This document shows positions 8,559 through 17,809 of a stretch of 64,000 nucleotides of DNA, one piece after another; the first letter of the stretch is position 1; each line of letters opens with the position of its first letter. The DNA comes from an uncultured Acidobacteriia bacterium (GTDB taxonomy: Bacteria; Acidobacteriota; Terriglobia; Bryobacterales; Bryobacteraceae): positions 1-64,000 of the forward strand of contig CAIXXM010000096.1 in assembly GCA_903923395.1 (NCBI GenBank), in the 5' to 3' direction. The position numbers and the translations under genes were made by a program. Below the pieces are notes generated by a model that was not told where the DNA came from, did not search any database, and was given only the letters and a program-made list of their open reading frames with translations.

Positions 8559-10742
8559 CTACTTCAGCGTCACCCGGTCCACCGTGACCGCCTCTACTGC
8601 TTTGCGGGAATAGCTCAGCGGGTGATATTCGCCTTTCGCCCAGGGCTGCAGCAGATCGGAGTAGTGGGGACTGGCGGGGTCGCCGGATTCGCCGGGGACA
8701 TTGGTGGAGATCGACCGGTCCCAATCGGCGAGATCGAGGACCTCGCGGAAAGAGGCTCCGGAGGATTGTGACGGGAATACGCCGCTGGTGGCGTTGGGGG
8801 TGTTGCCATCGCCGGGGCGCCCGACGGGGGGCAGGCCTTTCAGCGAGAGCAGGTGGATTTTGCCCCAGATCCATTTCGAGGGGTCGGGGCCGTAGCGCTT
8901 CGTGAGGACGTCATAGGCCGCATCGGCGGATTTTTGCAGGGTGGCGGCGGCACCGGGGTCGGTTTCCAGGTATTGGAGGAGCACTTCAATCGCCGGCCGG
9001 GGGCGGAAGTTGAAGGCAAAACTGAAGGAAGCATCCTGCCAGAAATCACAGATTGTTGCCTGCGTTCCTTCGGCGAGCAGTGCGCCGTCCCACGTTTCGA
9101 GTTGGGTGGCCATCCATGCCGCATTGCCGGTGAGTGTTGGCTTGGCCTTGAGAACGGCAGCACGGAAGCGGCGGGCGACGATGCTGGTGACGTCAAGCTG
9201 CAGCAGGCGGGAATCATTGACCGTGTGTTTGGGCTGCGCCGCGAGAACTTCCGCAATGCGCTGGAACCGGTAGGGCGCACCGAAGCCATAGCCAAGTTCA
9301 TGTTTGTACCCGGGCGGCAGGATGTTGTGGTTGGCGGTGGCGATCCAACCCTGCGCCGGGTTGTAACTCTGCGGGTGCTCGCTGATGGGGAGATAGCCGG
9401 TCCAATCATATTTCCCTGTGTCGCCGGGGACGGGCAGCAAGCCGTTGTGCGCGGGGCGGATGGGCGCTTCGCCGGCGGCGATCCAGCCGATGTTGCCCTG
9501 GCGGTCCGCATAGACGAGATTTTCAGAAGGCACCTTGAAGTACCGGGCAGCTTCACGGAATTCCTGCCAGTTGTTGGCGCGGGAGAGGCGGAGTCCGGCA
9601 AGGTAACCGGCGGAACCTGGTTCCGAACCGACCCATTTCAGGCTGTAGGCTTTGTGCTCCTTTTCGTCGATGTAAAGAACAGGGCCGTGGACGGTGTAGC
9701 GGAGGGTCAGATCAGCGGGTGAAGCACCTTTGACGGGGAGGGCTTCATGCTCCACGTCCATCTTGCGCCACTTGCCTTTGTACTTGTATTCGTCGTGGTT
9801 TGCCGGGTTAAGGGTTTCGACGAAGAGGTCCATCTGGTCGATGTAAACGATGGTGAAGCCGAAGCCTATGTTGGCGTTGTGGCCGAGGGCGATGCCGGGA
9901 AGTGCTGGTTCGCCGGCGCCGATGACGTCCCAGCCGGGGGCGACCAGGTGGACGGTTTTACGGAGCGACGGGAGGGTGATGGAGCGGTGGGGGTCATTCG
10001 ACAGGATGGGTTTGCCGGTGTTGGTGCGGGAGCCGGAGACGACCCAGTCATTGGAGCCTTCCCAGTCACGGAATTCGCCGTCACCGGTGGTGCCGCGGAG
10101 GGCGGCGCGGAAATCGGCCAGGATCTCCGGCTTGATGAGCGAGAGGTTGAGGCATTCGGGCACGGTGATTTTGGTGGGGGGATTCGAGGGGTAGTATTTG
10201 CTGTCCATCTCCGCGCCAAGGGTCGCGATGCGGACGGCACGGTCCACTTCCTGTGTGATGTTGTGCATCATGAGCAGGCCGGCGAGCCGGGCGGTGACGT
10301 CTTCCGGAGCCCAGAGCGCGGGGGAATAACCGGCGGTCTTGAATTCCTGCGGGAGCGTTTTGAGCCCCTTGATATAGGCGTTGATGCCGTTGGTGAAGGC
10401 GGTGGCGATGGCTTTGGTATCCGGCGAATAGGATTCCCATTCGGCTTTCCAGTCACCGCGGTAACGGATGAGGCGGGCGAGGCGGTCGCGGGGGATGGCG
10501 GACGGGCCCTGGACTTCCGCCCAGCGGCCGATGCCGGATCTGCGCCAGGAATCGATTTGGAAGAGACGGTCTTTGGCGGCGGTCCAGCCTTGTGCGAAGA
10601 AGAGATCGTCCTGGTTCTTCGCGTAGATGTGGGGAATGCCCCATTTGTCGGTAAGAATTTCGACGGGGGCTTTCAGGCCGGGGACCGTGAGAGTTTCCGC
10701 CTGGCAGAGCAGAGCGGCAAAGAGCAGGAGAGCAAGGCGCAT
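8559..10742 (-). CDS. exported penicillin acylase family N-terminal-nucleophile amidase
   Basis: The 727-residue precursor has a signal peptide (about 1-16). It then shows the family pattern: small-subunit helices with GIPHIYAKNQDDLFFAQGW, a spacer, and the autoprocessing site where Ser about 230 in the GSNDWVVSG block becomes the N-terminal nucleophile of the large subunit. DPH (SNDPHRS), LPG and the C-terminal GQSG-like region (PSQSSG) are present. Family members hydrolyse side-chain amides of beta-lactams, acyl-homoserine lactones or other acylated amines in the periplasm; the substrate here cannot be told. A TACAAT element ends about 8 bases before the ATG with no Shine-Dalgarno sequence. 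Confidence 0.9.
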   Translation of the reverse strand: MRLALLLFAALLCQAETLTVPGLKAPVEILTDKWGIPHIYAKNQDDLFFAQGWTAAKDRLFQIDSWRRSGIGRWAEVQGPSAIPRDRLARLIRYRGDWKAEWESYSPDTKAIATAFTNGINAYIKGLKTLPQEFKTAGYSPALWAPEDVTARLAGLLMMHNITQEVDRAVRIATLGAEMDSKYYPSNPPTKITVPECLNLSLIKPEILADFRAALRGTTGDGEFRDWEGSNDWVVSGSRTNTGKPILSNDPHRSITLPSLRKTVHLVAPGWDVIGAGEPALPGIALGHNANIGFGFTIVYIDQMDLFVETLNPANHDEYKYKGKWRKMDVEHEALPVKGASPADLTLRYTVHGPVLYIDEKEHKAYSLKWVGSEPGSAGYLAGLRLSRANNWQEFREAARYFKVPSENLVYADRQGNIGWIAAGEAPIRPAHNGLLPVPGDTGKYDWTGYLPISEHPQSYNPAQGWIATANHNILPPGYKHELGYGFGAPYRFQRIAEVLAAQPKHTVNDSRLLQLDVTSIVARRFRAAVLKAKPTLTGNAAWMATQLETWDGALLAEGTQATICDFWQDASFSFAFNFRPRPAIEVLLQYLETDPGAAATLQKSADAAYDVLTKRYGPDPSKWIWGKIHLLSLKGLPPVGRPGDGNTPNATSGVFPSQSSGASFREVLDLADWDRSISTNVPGESGDPASPHYSDLLQPWAKGEYHPLSYSRKAVEAVTVDRVTLK

Positions 10743-10748
10743 TGGGCC

Positions 10749-11075
10749 TTATTGTAGTGGATTCGTTGTGGCGGGGCGGCTGTATCTGCCAAGGGTGGTT
10801 CCGGCGAGCGCGGGAAGCAGCACGACCAGGGCCGGGCCGGGATTGCCAGCGTTGAAGGGAACGTGGATGTGGAGGGCCGGGATGAGGAGCTCCATGACAG
10901 GAGCGGTCAGGCCGAGGGGAAGCCAGGAATAGTGCCAGCGCCGCGGGAAGGCGAAACCGAGAAAAAAGCCGAGGATGAGGGCGCAGCCGAGGAGGAACGG
11001 GATCTCGTCTGAGCGTGTGTAGAAGAGTGCGAGCAGGAGGGAGGTGGTGAGGGAAGCGGGGAGGAATGCCTTCAT
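10749..11075 (-). CDS. small integral membrane protein, unknown
   Basis: From the ATG at 11075 the protein has 108 residues, with about four hydrophobic helices and a PRRWHYSWLPLG loop. The frame is open further upstream (ATG at 11102 and 11159), but the N-terminus starting MKAFLPASL looks like a natural membrane start. The gene ends 6 bases before the penicillin acylase gene begins on the same strand, so the two are probably co-transcribed, although the acylase also has its own -10-like element. No family is recognised. Confidence 0.55.
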   Translation of the reverse strand: MKAFLPASLTTSLLLALFYTRSDEIPFLLGCALILGFFLGFAFPRRWHYSWLPLGLTAPVMELLIPALHIHVPFNAGNPGPALVVLLPALAGTTLGRYSRPATTNPLQ

Positions 11076-11164
11076 GCTTTGAAGCGTAAAGTACTTTTCC
11101 ATAGATTGCAAGAACGCGCGGGTGAAAAATGTCGTATTTGTAGATGGGGAGAACCTCAACAGAA

Positions 11165-12274
11165 ATGATTGACCAGGAACGGCAACTCATAGAAGGACTG
11201 GCATCGCGCCTCGCCGCTGCGCCGCCCACACAGATGGATCCGGAAGCGGATGCGCTGATCAAGCAGAAGGTGCTGGCGCGGCCGGATGCCGCGTACCTTT
11301 TGTCGCAGACGGTGCTGATGCAGGAGATGGCGCTGGGTCAGGCGAAGCAGCAGATGGACGAGCTGAAGAAGTCCGTTGAAGATTTGAAGAAGCAGAACGG
11401 GGACTTGGCGAAGCAGGTGGAGGAGTTGAAGGCAAAGGCTGCCGCGGCTCCGGCGACTGGTGCGGTGACGAGTGCGTTTTTGCAGGGTGGTGGCGGTGCG
11501 CCGCATCCGGCGGCTGCGCAGGCTCCGCAGGGTGGATGGGGTGGTGGTCCGGTGGGTGGTTATGGTGCTCCGGTGCCGCCTCCGGTGCCGCCGCCTGTGC
11601 CGCAGTATGCGCCTCCACAGCAGTATGCACAGCCGCCGCAGTATGCGCAGGCTCCGCAGTATGCTCCTCCGCCGCAGTATGCACCGGCTCCCCCGCAGTA
11701 CGCGCAGGCTCCGGCGGCACCGGCGGCCCCGGCCCCTTCGTCGGGTTTTGGCAGCTTTTTGAAGACGGCGGCAACCACGGCGGCTGGTGTTGTGGCGGGT
11801 GAGGCGATTTTCGGCGGCCTCTCCTCTATGTTCGGCGGCCATCATGGCGGCTATGGCGGTGGTGGCGGGTTCTTTGGTGGCGGTGGCGGCGGTATTTCGC
11901 CGGGGTCCACGACGATTATCAACGAAACCAATGTCTATGAAGGCAGTGGCGGCGGTGGTTTCGGGGGTGGTAATTTCGGCGGTGGCGGTTTCGGCGGCGG
12001 GATGACCCACGATTCGGGCAGCGGCAGCAATGCGGCGTTCGGCGGTGGCGGGGACTATACGTCACCGGATGTGGAAGATCACCGGCACGACGGCTTCGCG
12101 GCTGCTCCTGACGCGGATGAGGAAGAAGACACCACGGACGACGCGGCGACCGATTATCAGGAAGATGCGTATGAGACGGAAGATGACGACACCACGGTCG
12201 ACGATGATGATACGTCGGACGATGATGACTCGTATTCGTCAGACGACTCTTCGAGTGATGATTCCGATTACTAA
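11165..12274 (+). CDS. DUF2076 family protein with low-complexity and acidic tail
   Basis: I chose ATG 11165 because DUF2076 proteins begin with a (M)xxQERQLIxxLxxRL helix, seen here as MIDQERQLIEGLASRL. Residues 1-110 are helical, including a coiled coil (QAKQQMDELKKSVEDLKKQ). Residues about 140-185 hold repeated QYAP/QYAQ units, then come an Ala-rich hydrophobic patch (FLKTAATTAAGVVAGEAIFG), a Gly-rich region and a long Asp/Ser/Glu/Thr tail ending in SDY. The family is linked to the cell envelope but its role is not established. The gene is divergent from the small membrane protein gene and ends in a strong terminator. Confidence 0.75.
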   Translation: MIDQERQLIEGLASRLAAAPPTQMDPEADALIKQKVLARPDAAYLLSQTVLMQEMALGQAKQQMDELKKSVEDLKKQNGDLAKQVEELKAKAAAAPATGAVTSAFLQGGGGAPHPAAAQAPQGGWGGGPVGGYGAPVPPPVPPPVPQYAPPQQYAQPPQYAQAPQYAPPPQYAPAPPQYAQAPAAPAAPAPSSGFGSFLKTAATTAAGVVAGEAIFGGLSSMFGGHHGGYGGGGGFFGGGGGGISPGSTTIINETNVYEGSGGGGFGGGNFGGGGFGGGMTHDSGSGSNAAFGGGGDYTSPDVEDHRHDGFAAAPDADEEEDTTDDAATDYQEDAYETEDDDTTVDDDDTSDDDDSYSSDDSSSDDSDY

Positions 12275-12291
12275 AGAGCGTTGAGATGCAA

Positions 12292-12325
12292 GGGTGCGCG
12301 TTGAGAAACGCGCACCCTTTTTTTT
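12292..12325 (+). terminator. strong intrinsic terminator
   Basis: An 11-bp perfect stem (GGGTGCGCGTT with AACGCGCACCC) closes a GAGA tetraloop and is followed by eight T. It ends the DUF2076 transcript and lies just before the convergent DUF1080 gene. Confidence 0.92.
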
Positions 12326-12328
12326 GCT

Positions 12329-13051
12329 TTACGGCAGGATTTTGATGCGGATGTTCTTCGTTTCCATCTTCATGCCGGTCTTGGTGAGGTGCAGCTGGAT
12401 GCCAATTTCGCCATCCATCTTGCGGTTCGCTTTGTCATCGTCCACCAACATGGACATCACGCGGCCGTTGATGAGCTGAATCAGCGTATTGCCGCGGGCG
12501 ATGATGTGCATTTCATTCCAGCCATCGGTCTTGATCAGACCCTTGAGCTCGTCACCGCCGGTGGAACCGATGGAACCGGATTTGACGCCGTCGCTGACAT
12601 AGGCGATCTGTCCGCGCAGGGCGAGAAAGCCGCGACCGCGCTCTTCATAGATCTGGCCGGAGTAGACCTGTTCGGCGTCGATATCTGCCTGGTAACCCTT
12701 CATGACCCACTTATTGACGTTGGGCAGTTCCACGCTGCGGTACTGAATGCCGCTGTTGCCGCCGGTCAGCTTGTAATCGAGCTTAAGTTCGAAGTTGGCA
12801 GGGGCACCATCGCGCCAGATGCAGAAGATGTTCTGCTTGGGCTGGTGGGCGGCTGTGGTTTCGCCGACGATGGCTCCGCCTTCGATGCGCCAGAAGTCGG
12901 GGTCGCAATCCCAGCCTTTGAAGCTGCTGCCATCGAAGATCTGCTGGAAGCCGGATTCCTTGAGCGCGGGGACGGGCGATGGCCGTTGTCCGAACGCTGC
13001 GACGGCCCCGAACGCGAGGCTGAAAGTGAGAAAGAGAACTGTGTTCCGCAT
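12329..13051 (-). CDS. exported DUF1080 (3-keto-disaccharide hydrolase-like) protein
   Basis: The 240-residue product has a signal peptide (about 1-21) and one DUF1080 domain, a concanavalin-like jelly roll. Landmarks are FQQIFDGSSFKGWDCDPDFWRIEGGAIVGE, FELKLDYKL, GNSGIQYRS and WNEMHIIARGN. DUF1080 proteins are abundant in Acidobacteriota, Planctomycetota and Bacteroidota, and some members hydrolyse 3-keto-glycosides. The active form would be periplasmic or at the cell surface. The gene diverges from the heme/HhH gene at 13110 across a 58-bp gap. Confidence 0.9.
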   Translation of the reverse strand: MRNTVLFLTFSLAFGAVAAFGQRPSPVPALKESGFQQIFDGSSFKGWDCDPDFWRIEGGAIVGETTAAHQPKQNIFCIWRDGAPANFELKLDYKLTGGNSGIQYRSVELPNVNKWVMKGYQADIDAEQVYSGQIYEERGRGFLALRGQIAYVSDGVKSGSIGSTGGDELKGLIKTDGWNEMHIIARGNTLIQLINGRVMSMLVDDDKANRKMDGEIGIQLHLTKTGMKMETKNIRIKILP

Positions 13052-13109
13052 AGGCTTTGGCTTGGATAGCGTATCAAATCGGAGAGGCGGTAAAATACAG
13101 GCAGTCTAT

Positions 13110-13574
13110 ATGCGCACGCTTGCCATTCTCTGTCTTCTTGTTGCTCCGGCGGTTGTGTTCGGCCAGAAATCGAAATTGCCGGACGGGCCCGGCAAAGATA
13201 CCACGCAGCGGGTATGTGGGGTTTGTCACAGTGTGGAGGTTTCCGTGAGCGCACGGGAGTCCCGCGAGGGCTGGAATTCGATTGTGCTCAACATGATTGA
13301 GCGCGGTGCGAAGGGCAGTGACGATGAGTTCGGGGAAGTGGTGGATTATCTGACAACGCACTACCCTCCGGGTGCGGCTGGCGGCAAGTGCAACATCAAC
13401 ACCGCGACGGCGAAGGAAGTGGAAGACGCGCTGGACATCACGGCGGAACAGGCCGCCGCGATTGTGAAATACCGCGAGGAAAAGGGCAAGTTCAAAGGCT
13501 TTGAAGACTTGAGCAAAGTGCCAGGCTTTCCGGTGGCCAAGGTTACCCCGAAGAAAGCTCTGTTGACGTTTTAG
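13110..13574 (+). CDS. exported c-type heme motif protein fused to ComEA-like helix-hairpin-helix
   Basis: The protein has 154 residues from ATG 13110, where the signal peptide (1-18, ending VFGQ) begins; the longer open frame is antisense to the DUF1080 gene. Residues 36-40 are CGVCH, a CxxCH heme attachment site, followed by a WNSIVLNMIERGA helix whose Met about 62 could be the sixth ligand, and VVDYLTTHY, as in small cytochrome c domains. Residues about 94-154 are a ComEA-type helix-hairpin-helix (NINTATAKEVEDALDIT, GKFKGFEDLSKVPGF). ComEA proteins bind DNA during uptake. A TAAAAT element at 13091-13096 precedes the start. Confidence 0.8.
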   Translation: MRTLAILCLLVAPAVVFGQKSKLPDGPGKDTTQRVCGVCHSVEVSVSARESREGWNSIVLNMIERGAKGSDDEFGEVVDYLTTHYPPGAAGGKCNINTATAKEVEDALDITAEQAAAIVKYREEKGKFKGFEDLSKVPGFPVAKVTPKKALLTF

Positions 13575-13627
13575 TTTTTTACTGCCCGGCGAAACAGGCT
13601 TCGATATAAACTGTTTGGCATCTCCAT

Positions 13628-15178
13628 ATGCGGAAGCCAAGCATTCTACTCAGCATCACTGCCGCCTGCGCCCTGCTCTACGCAGCGGACTGGCCCACGG
13701 ACGGCTACAATTCCAAACGCGACGGGTGGCAACGGGATGAACACATCCTGTCGAAGACCAATGTCGGGAAGATGAAAATTCTCTGGCAGACAAAGCTCGA
13801 TAACGCTGCCAATGAAATGCACTCACTGTTTCCGACCCTGATTGCGGGCAAGGTGAAGACCGCGGACGGAGAGAAAGAAATCGGCATCACGGCGGGTATT
13901 TCCGACAACGTGTATGCGATTGATGTATCGAACGGCAAGGTTCTCTGGAAGAAGCATTTCGACTATCCGCCGCCGGCACGCCGCGGGCGCGAGGGAGATC
14001 CGCTGTGTCCACCGGGACAGACCGCGACGCCGGTGCTGGGTCCTGCAAATGCGGATGGCACACGGCTGGTGTATGCGCTGGCCGGTGATGGCAAAGTTCA
14101 CACGCTGAATATCGCGAACGGCGAGGATACCGTGCCTCCGTACCAGTTCGGTTATCCGAATGGCAAGAGCTACGCACTCAACTATTGGAACGGCTATCTG
14201 TTCACAACCACGTCACAGGGTTGCGCGGGAAATCCGAACCAGATCTGGGCCGTGAATACGAATGACCCGGAGAAGAAGGTGATGGTGGCGAACCCGAAGA
14301 GCGGCGGGCTCTGGGGACGGCAAGGCGCGGCGATCGACTCCTCCGGCACGGCCTGGGCACCGACCGGTGACGGCCGCTATGACCCGGCCAATATGGTGCT
14401 GGGCAATGGCCTGATCGGGGCGAAGGTGGACGGGTCTGAACTGAAGATCCGCGACTGGTTTGAGCCCTCCAACTGGATCTGGCTGCAGAAGCGCGACCTC
14501 GATATGCAGGTCACGCCGGCGATTTTTGAATACAAGGGCCGGGAGTTGATGGTGACTGGCAGCAAGGAATGCCGCATGTATCTGCTGGATGTGAAGCAGG
14601 CCGGCGGGGCGAATCACCAGACGCCGCTCGACCGCACGCCGCTGATGTGCAACGAGGAGACGGATTTCCAATCGGCCGGCATTTGGGGCAATATGGCGAC
14701 CTGGGAAGACGCGAAGGGAACGCGCTGGGTGCTGACGCCCTTCTGGGGTCCGGTGCATCCGAATTTCAAGGTGCCGATCACGCATGGTCCGGTGACGCAC
14801 GGCGCGGTTGTGGCGCTGAAGGTGGTTGAGAAGAACGGCAAGCTTTCGCTGGAACCGGGCTGGATCAGCCGCGATATGGATCAGGCCGAGCCGCCGATCA
14901 TCGCCAACGGTGTGGTTTATGCGTATGGCAACGGGGAAAATACGCGGCAGGCCTATGCGGACCGGGGTCTGGCGGACTTCAGCCCGCTGCGCATCAAGGC
15001 CTCCACGCACGCGGTGCTTTACGCGCTGGATGGTGAAACGGGTAAAGAACTTTATAACAGCGGGGACCAGATCAAGAGCTTTGTGCACTTCGGGGAACTC
15101 AGCCTGGCGAACGGCAAGCTGTATCTCGGGTCGTTTGACAGCATCCTGTATTGCTTTGGCCTGGAAGGGGGTAAGTAA
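13628..15178 (+). CDS. exported PQQ-like beta-propeller protein (first of adjacent pair)
   Basis: This 516-residue secreted protein (signal about 1-20) begins with DWPTDGYNSKRDGWQRDEH, the usual start of outer-membrane PQQ-like propellers. Blades carry typical turns such as VYAIDVSNGKVLWKKHF and LYALDGETGKELYNSG. I do not see the catalytic residues of quinoprotein dehydrogenases, so a binding or scaffold role is as likely as redox chemistry. Cys are present in DPLCPPG, SQGCAGN, SKECRMY and PLMCNEE. The next gene begins at the base after its stop and encodes a paralogue; a third relative lies at 27792-28829. Confidence 0.82.
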   Translation: MRKPSILLSITAACALLYAADWPTDGYNSKRDGWQRDEHILSKTNVGKMKILWQTKLDNAANEMHSLFPTLIAGKVKTADGEKEIGITAGISDNVYAIDVSNGKVLWKKHFDYPPPARRGREGDPLCPPGQTATPVLGPANADGTRLVYALAGDGKVHTLNIANGEDTVPPYQFGYPNGKSYALNYWNGYLFTTTSQGCAGNPNQIWAVNTNDPEKKVMVANPKSGGLWGRQGAAIDSSGTAWAPTGDGRYDPANMVLGNGLIGAKVDGSELKIRDWFEPSNWIWLQKRDLDMQVTPAIFEYKGRELMVTGSKECRMYLLDVKQAGGANHQTPLDRTPLMCNEETDFQSAGIWGNMATWEDAKGTRWVLTPFWGPVHPNFKVPITHGPVTHGAVVALKVVEKNGKLSLEPGWISRDMDQAEPPIIANGVVYAYGNGENTRQAYADRGLADFSPLRIKASTHAVLYALDGETGKELYNSGDQIKSFVHFGELSLANGKLYLGSFDSILYCFGLEGGK

Positions 15179-16717
15179 ATGAAGATTCTCGATACTCTCC
15201 AGAAACACCACGCAAAACGGAGTGCGGCGCGGACTGCTTCTGGCCTTGTGGAGGGTGCGCGCCGCGCCCTTTGCCCTGTACTCCTTGCGCTGGCCTGTAC
15301 ATCTGCGATCTATGCGCAGGGGCGTCCGGTGGATTTGCCGGTCTTTGGGGGCGACGCGCAGCGTTCCGGCTGGGAGAAGAGTGATTCCCGGATTACGCGC
15401 GACAATGTGAAGGATTTCCAAGTGGTTTTTTCGCGGAAGCTGGGTGCGGGCAACAGCGGGCTGCACAGCTTGACGCCGCCTGTGGTGATTGGCCAGCTGA
15501 TTTCGTACAAGGGCTTTAAGGAACTGGCGTTCGTGGAAGGTGCCGGGGATAAAGTTTGGGCCATTGACGCGGATCTGGAACGGGATTTCTGGACGAAGAC
15601 ACTGGCCGGTGGGGCGAAGGCGAAAGACAATGCCTGCGCGGGTGTGGTTTCAGCGATGCCGGCACTTACTCCGCCGGTGACATTCGGGGGGCGGCCACGT
15701 CCGGCGGCGGGTGCTGCGCCAGCTGCGCGGCCGGCAACTCCGGCGGCTCCGGATCCATCGAAGGGCATTCTGGGCGGCACGGGATTTGGTGCGCCGCGGC
15801 CGGTTTTCGGGCTCTCGAACGACGGCAAGATCCACATCATGAACACGTCCACCGGGGAAGAAACGATGGCAGCGATCCAGTTCCTGCCGGCGAATGCGAA
15901 GGCGTCTCCTCTGACGATTGCGGATGGCACGATCTACACCACGACGAGTGCGCTGTGCGGCGATTCTCCAAATGCGGTTTGGGCGCTGGATTTAACAACG
16001 CCTGCGCCGAAGGTTTCCACCTATGCGCTCGAAGGGATGCCGGGCGGGATTGCCGGCCTGGCGGTGAGCGCGATGGATGGCACGATTTATGTGCAAGCCA
16101 AGGATAAGCTGATTGCGCTGAACTCGAAGGATCTGGCGGTCAAGAAGACGGTGACGCTGCCCGGTGGCGGGGATTCCTCCGCGACGCCGATAATCTTCAC
16201 CAACAAGGAAAAGGAGTACGTTCTTGCCGGCGAAGGCAGCGGCAAGATTGCGGTGCTGGATGCGGGGACGCTCGAAGTGGTGAGCGAATCGGCGGCATCC
16301 ACAACGGCAGGACATGGCGTCTGGGGCGGCTTCTCCTCCTGGACGGAACAGAACGGGACGCGCTGGGTCTATGCGCCGGTTTGGGGTCCTGTGGGGGACC
16401 GCGCGAACGGGGCGATTGTGGCTTACAAGATGGATGCCAAGCTGGGGCTGACGCAGGCCTGGGTTTCAGCGGATATGTTGTGTCCGGTGACTCCCGTGCT
16501 GACCGGCGGGATGGTCTTCGGGCTGGCGGCGGGCGGCAACAAGAAGAACGCTGTTTTCCACGCGTTCGATGCGGCGACGGGCGCGCAGTTGTTCACGTCC
16601 GGCAGTCAGATCAAGGCTCCGGGACAGTTGACCGGGATGTCGATTGTGAACGCGCGGGTTTACTTCGCGACGACGGACAATACGCTGCAGGCTTACGGGG
16701 TGTTCCTGGAACGGTAG
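15179..16717 (+). CDS. exported PQQ-like beta-propeller protein (second of pair)
   Basis: The protein has 512 residues with a long N-region before the signal core (LCPVLLALACTSAIYAQG); the true start may be later than ATG 15179. It has the same layout as the preceding protein: GDAQRSGWEKSDSRITRDN, VWAIDADLERDFW, a VFGLSNDGKIHIMNTSTGEE blade, GTRWVYAPVWGP and a terminal LQAYGV blade. An Ala/Pro-rich insert (about residues 178-200) interrupts the blades. The start directly follows the upstream stop, so the pair is surely co-transcribed and arose by duplication. The substrate is unknown. Confidence 0.82.
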   Translation: MKILDTLQKHHAKRSAARTASGLVEGARRALCPVLLALACTSAIYAQGRPVDLPVFGGDAQRSGWEKSDSRITRDNVKDFQVVFSRKLGAGNSGLHSLTPPVVIGQLISYKGFKELAFVEGAGDKVWAIDADLERDFWTKTLAGGAKAKDNACAGVVSAMPALTPPVTFGGRPRPAAGAAPAARPATPAAPDPSKGILGGTGFGAPRPVFGLSNDGKIHIMNTSTGEETMAAIQFLPANAKASPLTIADGTIYTTTSALCGDSPNAVWALDLTTPAPKVSTYALEGMPGGIAGLAVSAMDGTIYVQAKDKLIALNSKDLAVKKTVTLPGGGDSSATPIIFTNKEKEYVLAGEGSGKIAVLDAGTLEVVSESAASTTAGHGVWGGFSSWTEQNGTRWVYAPVWGPVGDRANGAIVAYKMDAKLGLTQAWVSADMLCPVTPVLTGGMVFGLAAGGNKKNAVFHAFDAATGAQLFTSGSQIKAPGQLTGMSIVNARVYFATTDNTLQAYGVFLER

Positions 16718-16731
16718 CGGGCGGAAATGGA

Positions 16732-16771
16732 CTCCCGGGTTTGCAGCGATGCTGCGTTCCCGGGAGCGGTT
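16732..16771 (+). terminator. hairpin after the propeller pair, probable terminator
   Basis: CTCCCGGG (16732-16739) pairs with CCCGGGAG (16759-16766), and an inner stem GCAGC/GCTGC lies in between. The stem is followed by CGGTTTTCC, a weak T-run. A related sequence occurs at 54178-54234 after another gene. It sits between convergent genes. Confidence 0.5.
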
Positions 16772-16782
16772 TTCCAGGCTTT

Positions 16783-17757
16783 TCAGGGATGCAGCACCGC
16801 TGCAGCACGGAAGGACCGCTCCACGTTGTCCTTCGGGTCCACACTGACTTGCTGATCGCGCCATAACCAGCGCATCATCTCCGGGAAGATTGCGCCGCCC
16901 TGTTTCTGGCCGTGCTTGCCGATGCCGAAGCTGTAGTTCACCTCATAGCCCTTATCTGTCAAAGCCTGCATCAGTTTCACGTTGTTGGCGAACCAGTCGC
17001 GGGATTCGTCGTAGGTGCCGTCCGGCCGCAGGGAGCGGTTGTCGTTGCGGCCATCCTGCAGGAAGACCCGCAGCGGCTTCTTGTCCGACTTGCGCACAAT
17101 ATCCGAATACGCGTTGCCGCCGCGGAGGTTCGTGAAGCTGCCCACGATGCTGAGCACTTTGCGGAACTCGTTCGGGCGCTGCCAGGCAACCGTGAAAGCT
17201 GCAATGGCACCGGAGCTGGCACCGCCGATGCCGTGCTGGTTGGGGTCCTTCGAAATGTTGTAGTCCTTGTAAAGCACCGGCATCAACTCATCGACAATGA
17301 CGCGGGCGTACTTGTCATCGAGAGTGTTGTATTCGGTGGGACGGTTGGTGGTGCGGTCGCCCCATTCGCTGGGATTTGGTTCGGGCTGGTCGGGACGGCG
17401 GCCGGGGTTGATGAAGACGCCGATCATGACAGGAATCTCGCGGCGGTAGATCAGGTTGTCATAGACGTTGAAGGCGCGGACGTCGCCGTTGGGGGCGATC
17501 ATCGCCTGGCCGTCATTGAGAATCATCAGGCTGGCGGGCACTTTCGGGTCATACTGCGCGGGAACATAGACCCAGTAGGTGTGCTGCGTGCCGGGATAGG
17601 CCTGGCTCTGGATGACGAAAGGGCCTTTCAGTTCACCTTTGGGGACGCCATCCATCGGGAGGGAATCGGGCCCGAGCTTGTAGTAAATGTCGGGGTTCGG
17701 GGGAAGCGTCTGCGCCTGCAGGACGCAGCAGGCGAAGGCAAACAGTGTGACCTTCAT
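16783..17757 (-). CDS. exported esterase of the enterochelin-esterase-like alpha/beta-hydrolase family
   Basis: The product has 324 residues with a signal peptide (about 1-16). The fold starts with an [20 protein letters not shown] strand region, then [26 protein letters not shown] and the nucleophile elbow GASSG (Ser about 181). The His is probably in [11 protein letters not shown] near residue 289, and WLWRD lies close to the end. Relatives hydrolyse ferric-siderophore esters or acyl/feruloyl esters on carbohydrates. TATAAT (17766-17771, minus strand) ends 8 bases before the ATG and there is no Shine-Dalgarno sequence, so the message may be leaderless. Confidence 0.87.
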   Translation of the reverse strand: MKVTLFAFACCVLQAQTLPPNPDIYYKLGPDSLPMDGVPKGELKGPFVIQSQAYPGTQHTYWVYVPAQYDPKVPASLMILNDGQAMIAPNGDVRAFNVYDNLIYRREIPVMIGVFINPGRRPDQPEPNPSEWGDRTTNRPTEYNTLDDKYARVIVDELMPVLYKDYNISKDPNQHGIGGASSGAIAAFTVAWQRPNEFRKVLSIVGSFTNLRGGNAYSDIVRKSDKKPLRVFLQDGRNDNRSLRPDGTYDESRDWFANNVKLMQALTDKGYEVNYSFGIGKHGQKQGGAIFPEMMRWLWRDQQVSVDPKDNVERSFRAAAVLHP

Positions 17758-17765
17758 GAAAAAAG

Positions 17766-17771
17766 ATTATA
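17766..17771 (-). promoter_or_regulatory. -10 element for the esterase gene (leaderless start)
   Basis: A perfect TATAAT on the minus strand ends 8 bases upstream of the ATG at 17757, so transcription should start at or next to the start codon. No good -35 hexamer is visible. Confidence 0.55.
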
Positions 17772-17809
17772 TTCCGTAACCTTTGGCGGGATAATCCTGT
17801 TAGATCCTT

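Noticed and set aside
9747-10757. Long plus-strand frame of 336 codons rich in Gly, Val and Asp.
   Set aside because: It is fully antisense to the penicillin acylase gene and its composition is that of a reverse shadow; similar cases occur at 14213-15466, 30668-31918 and 55954-57018.
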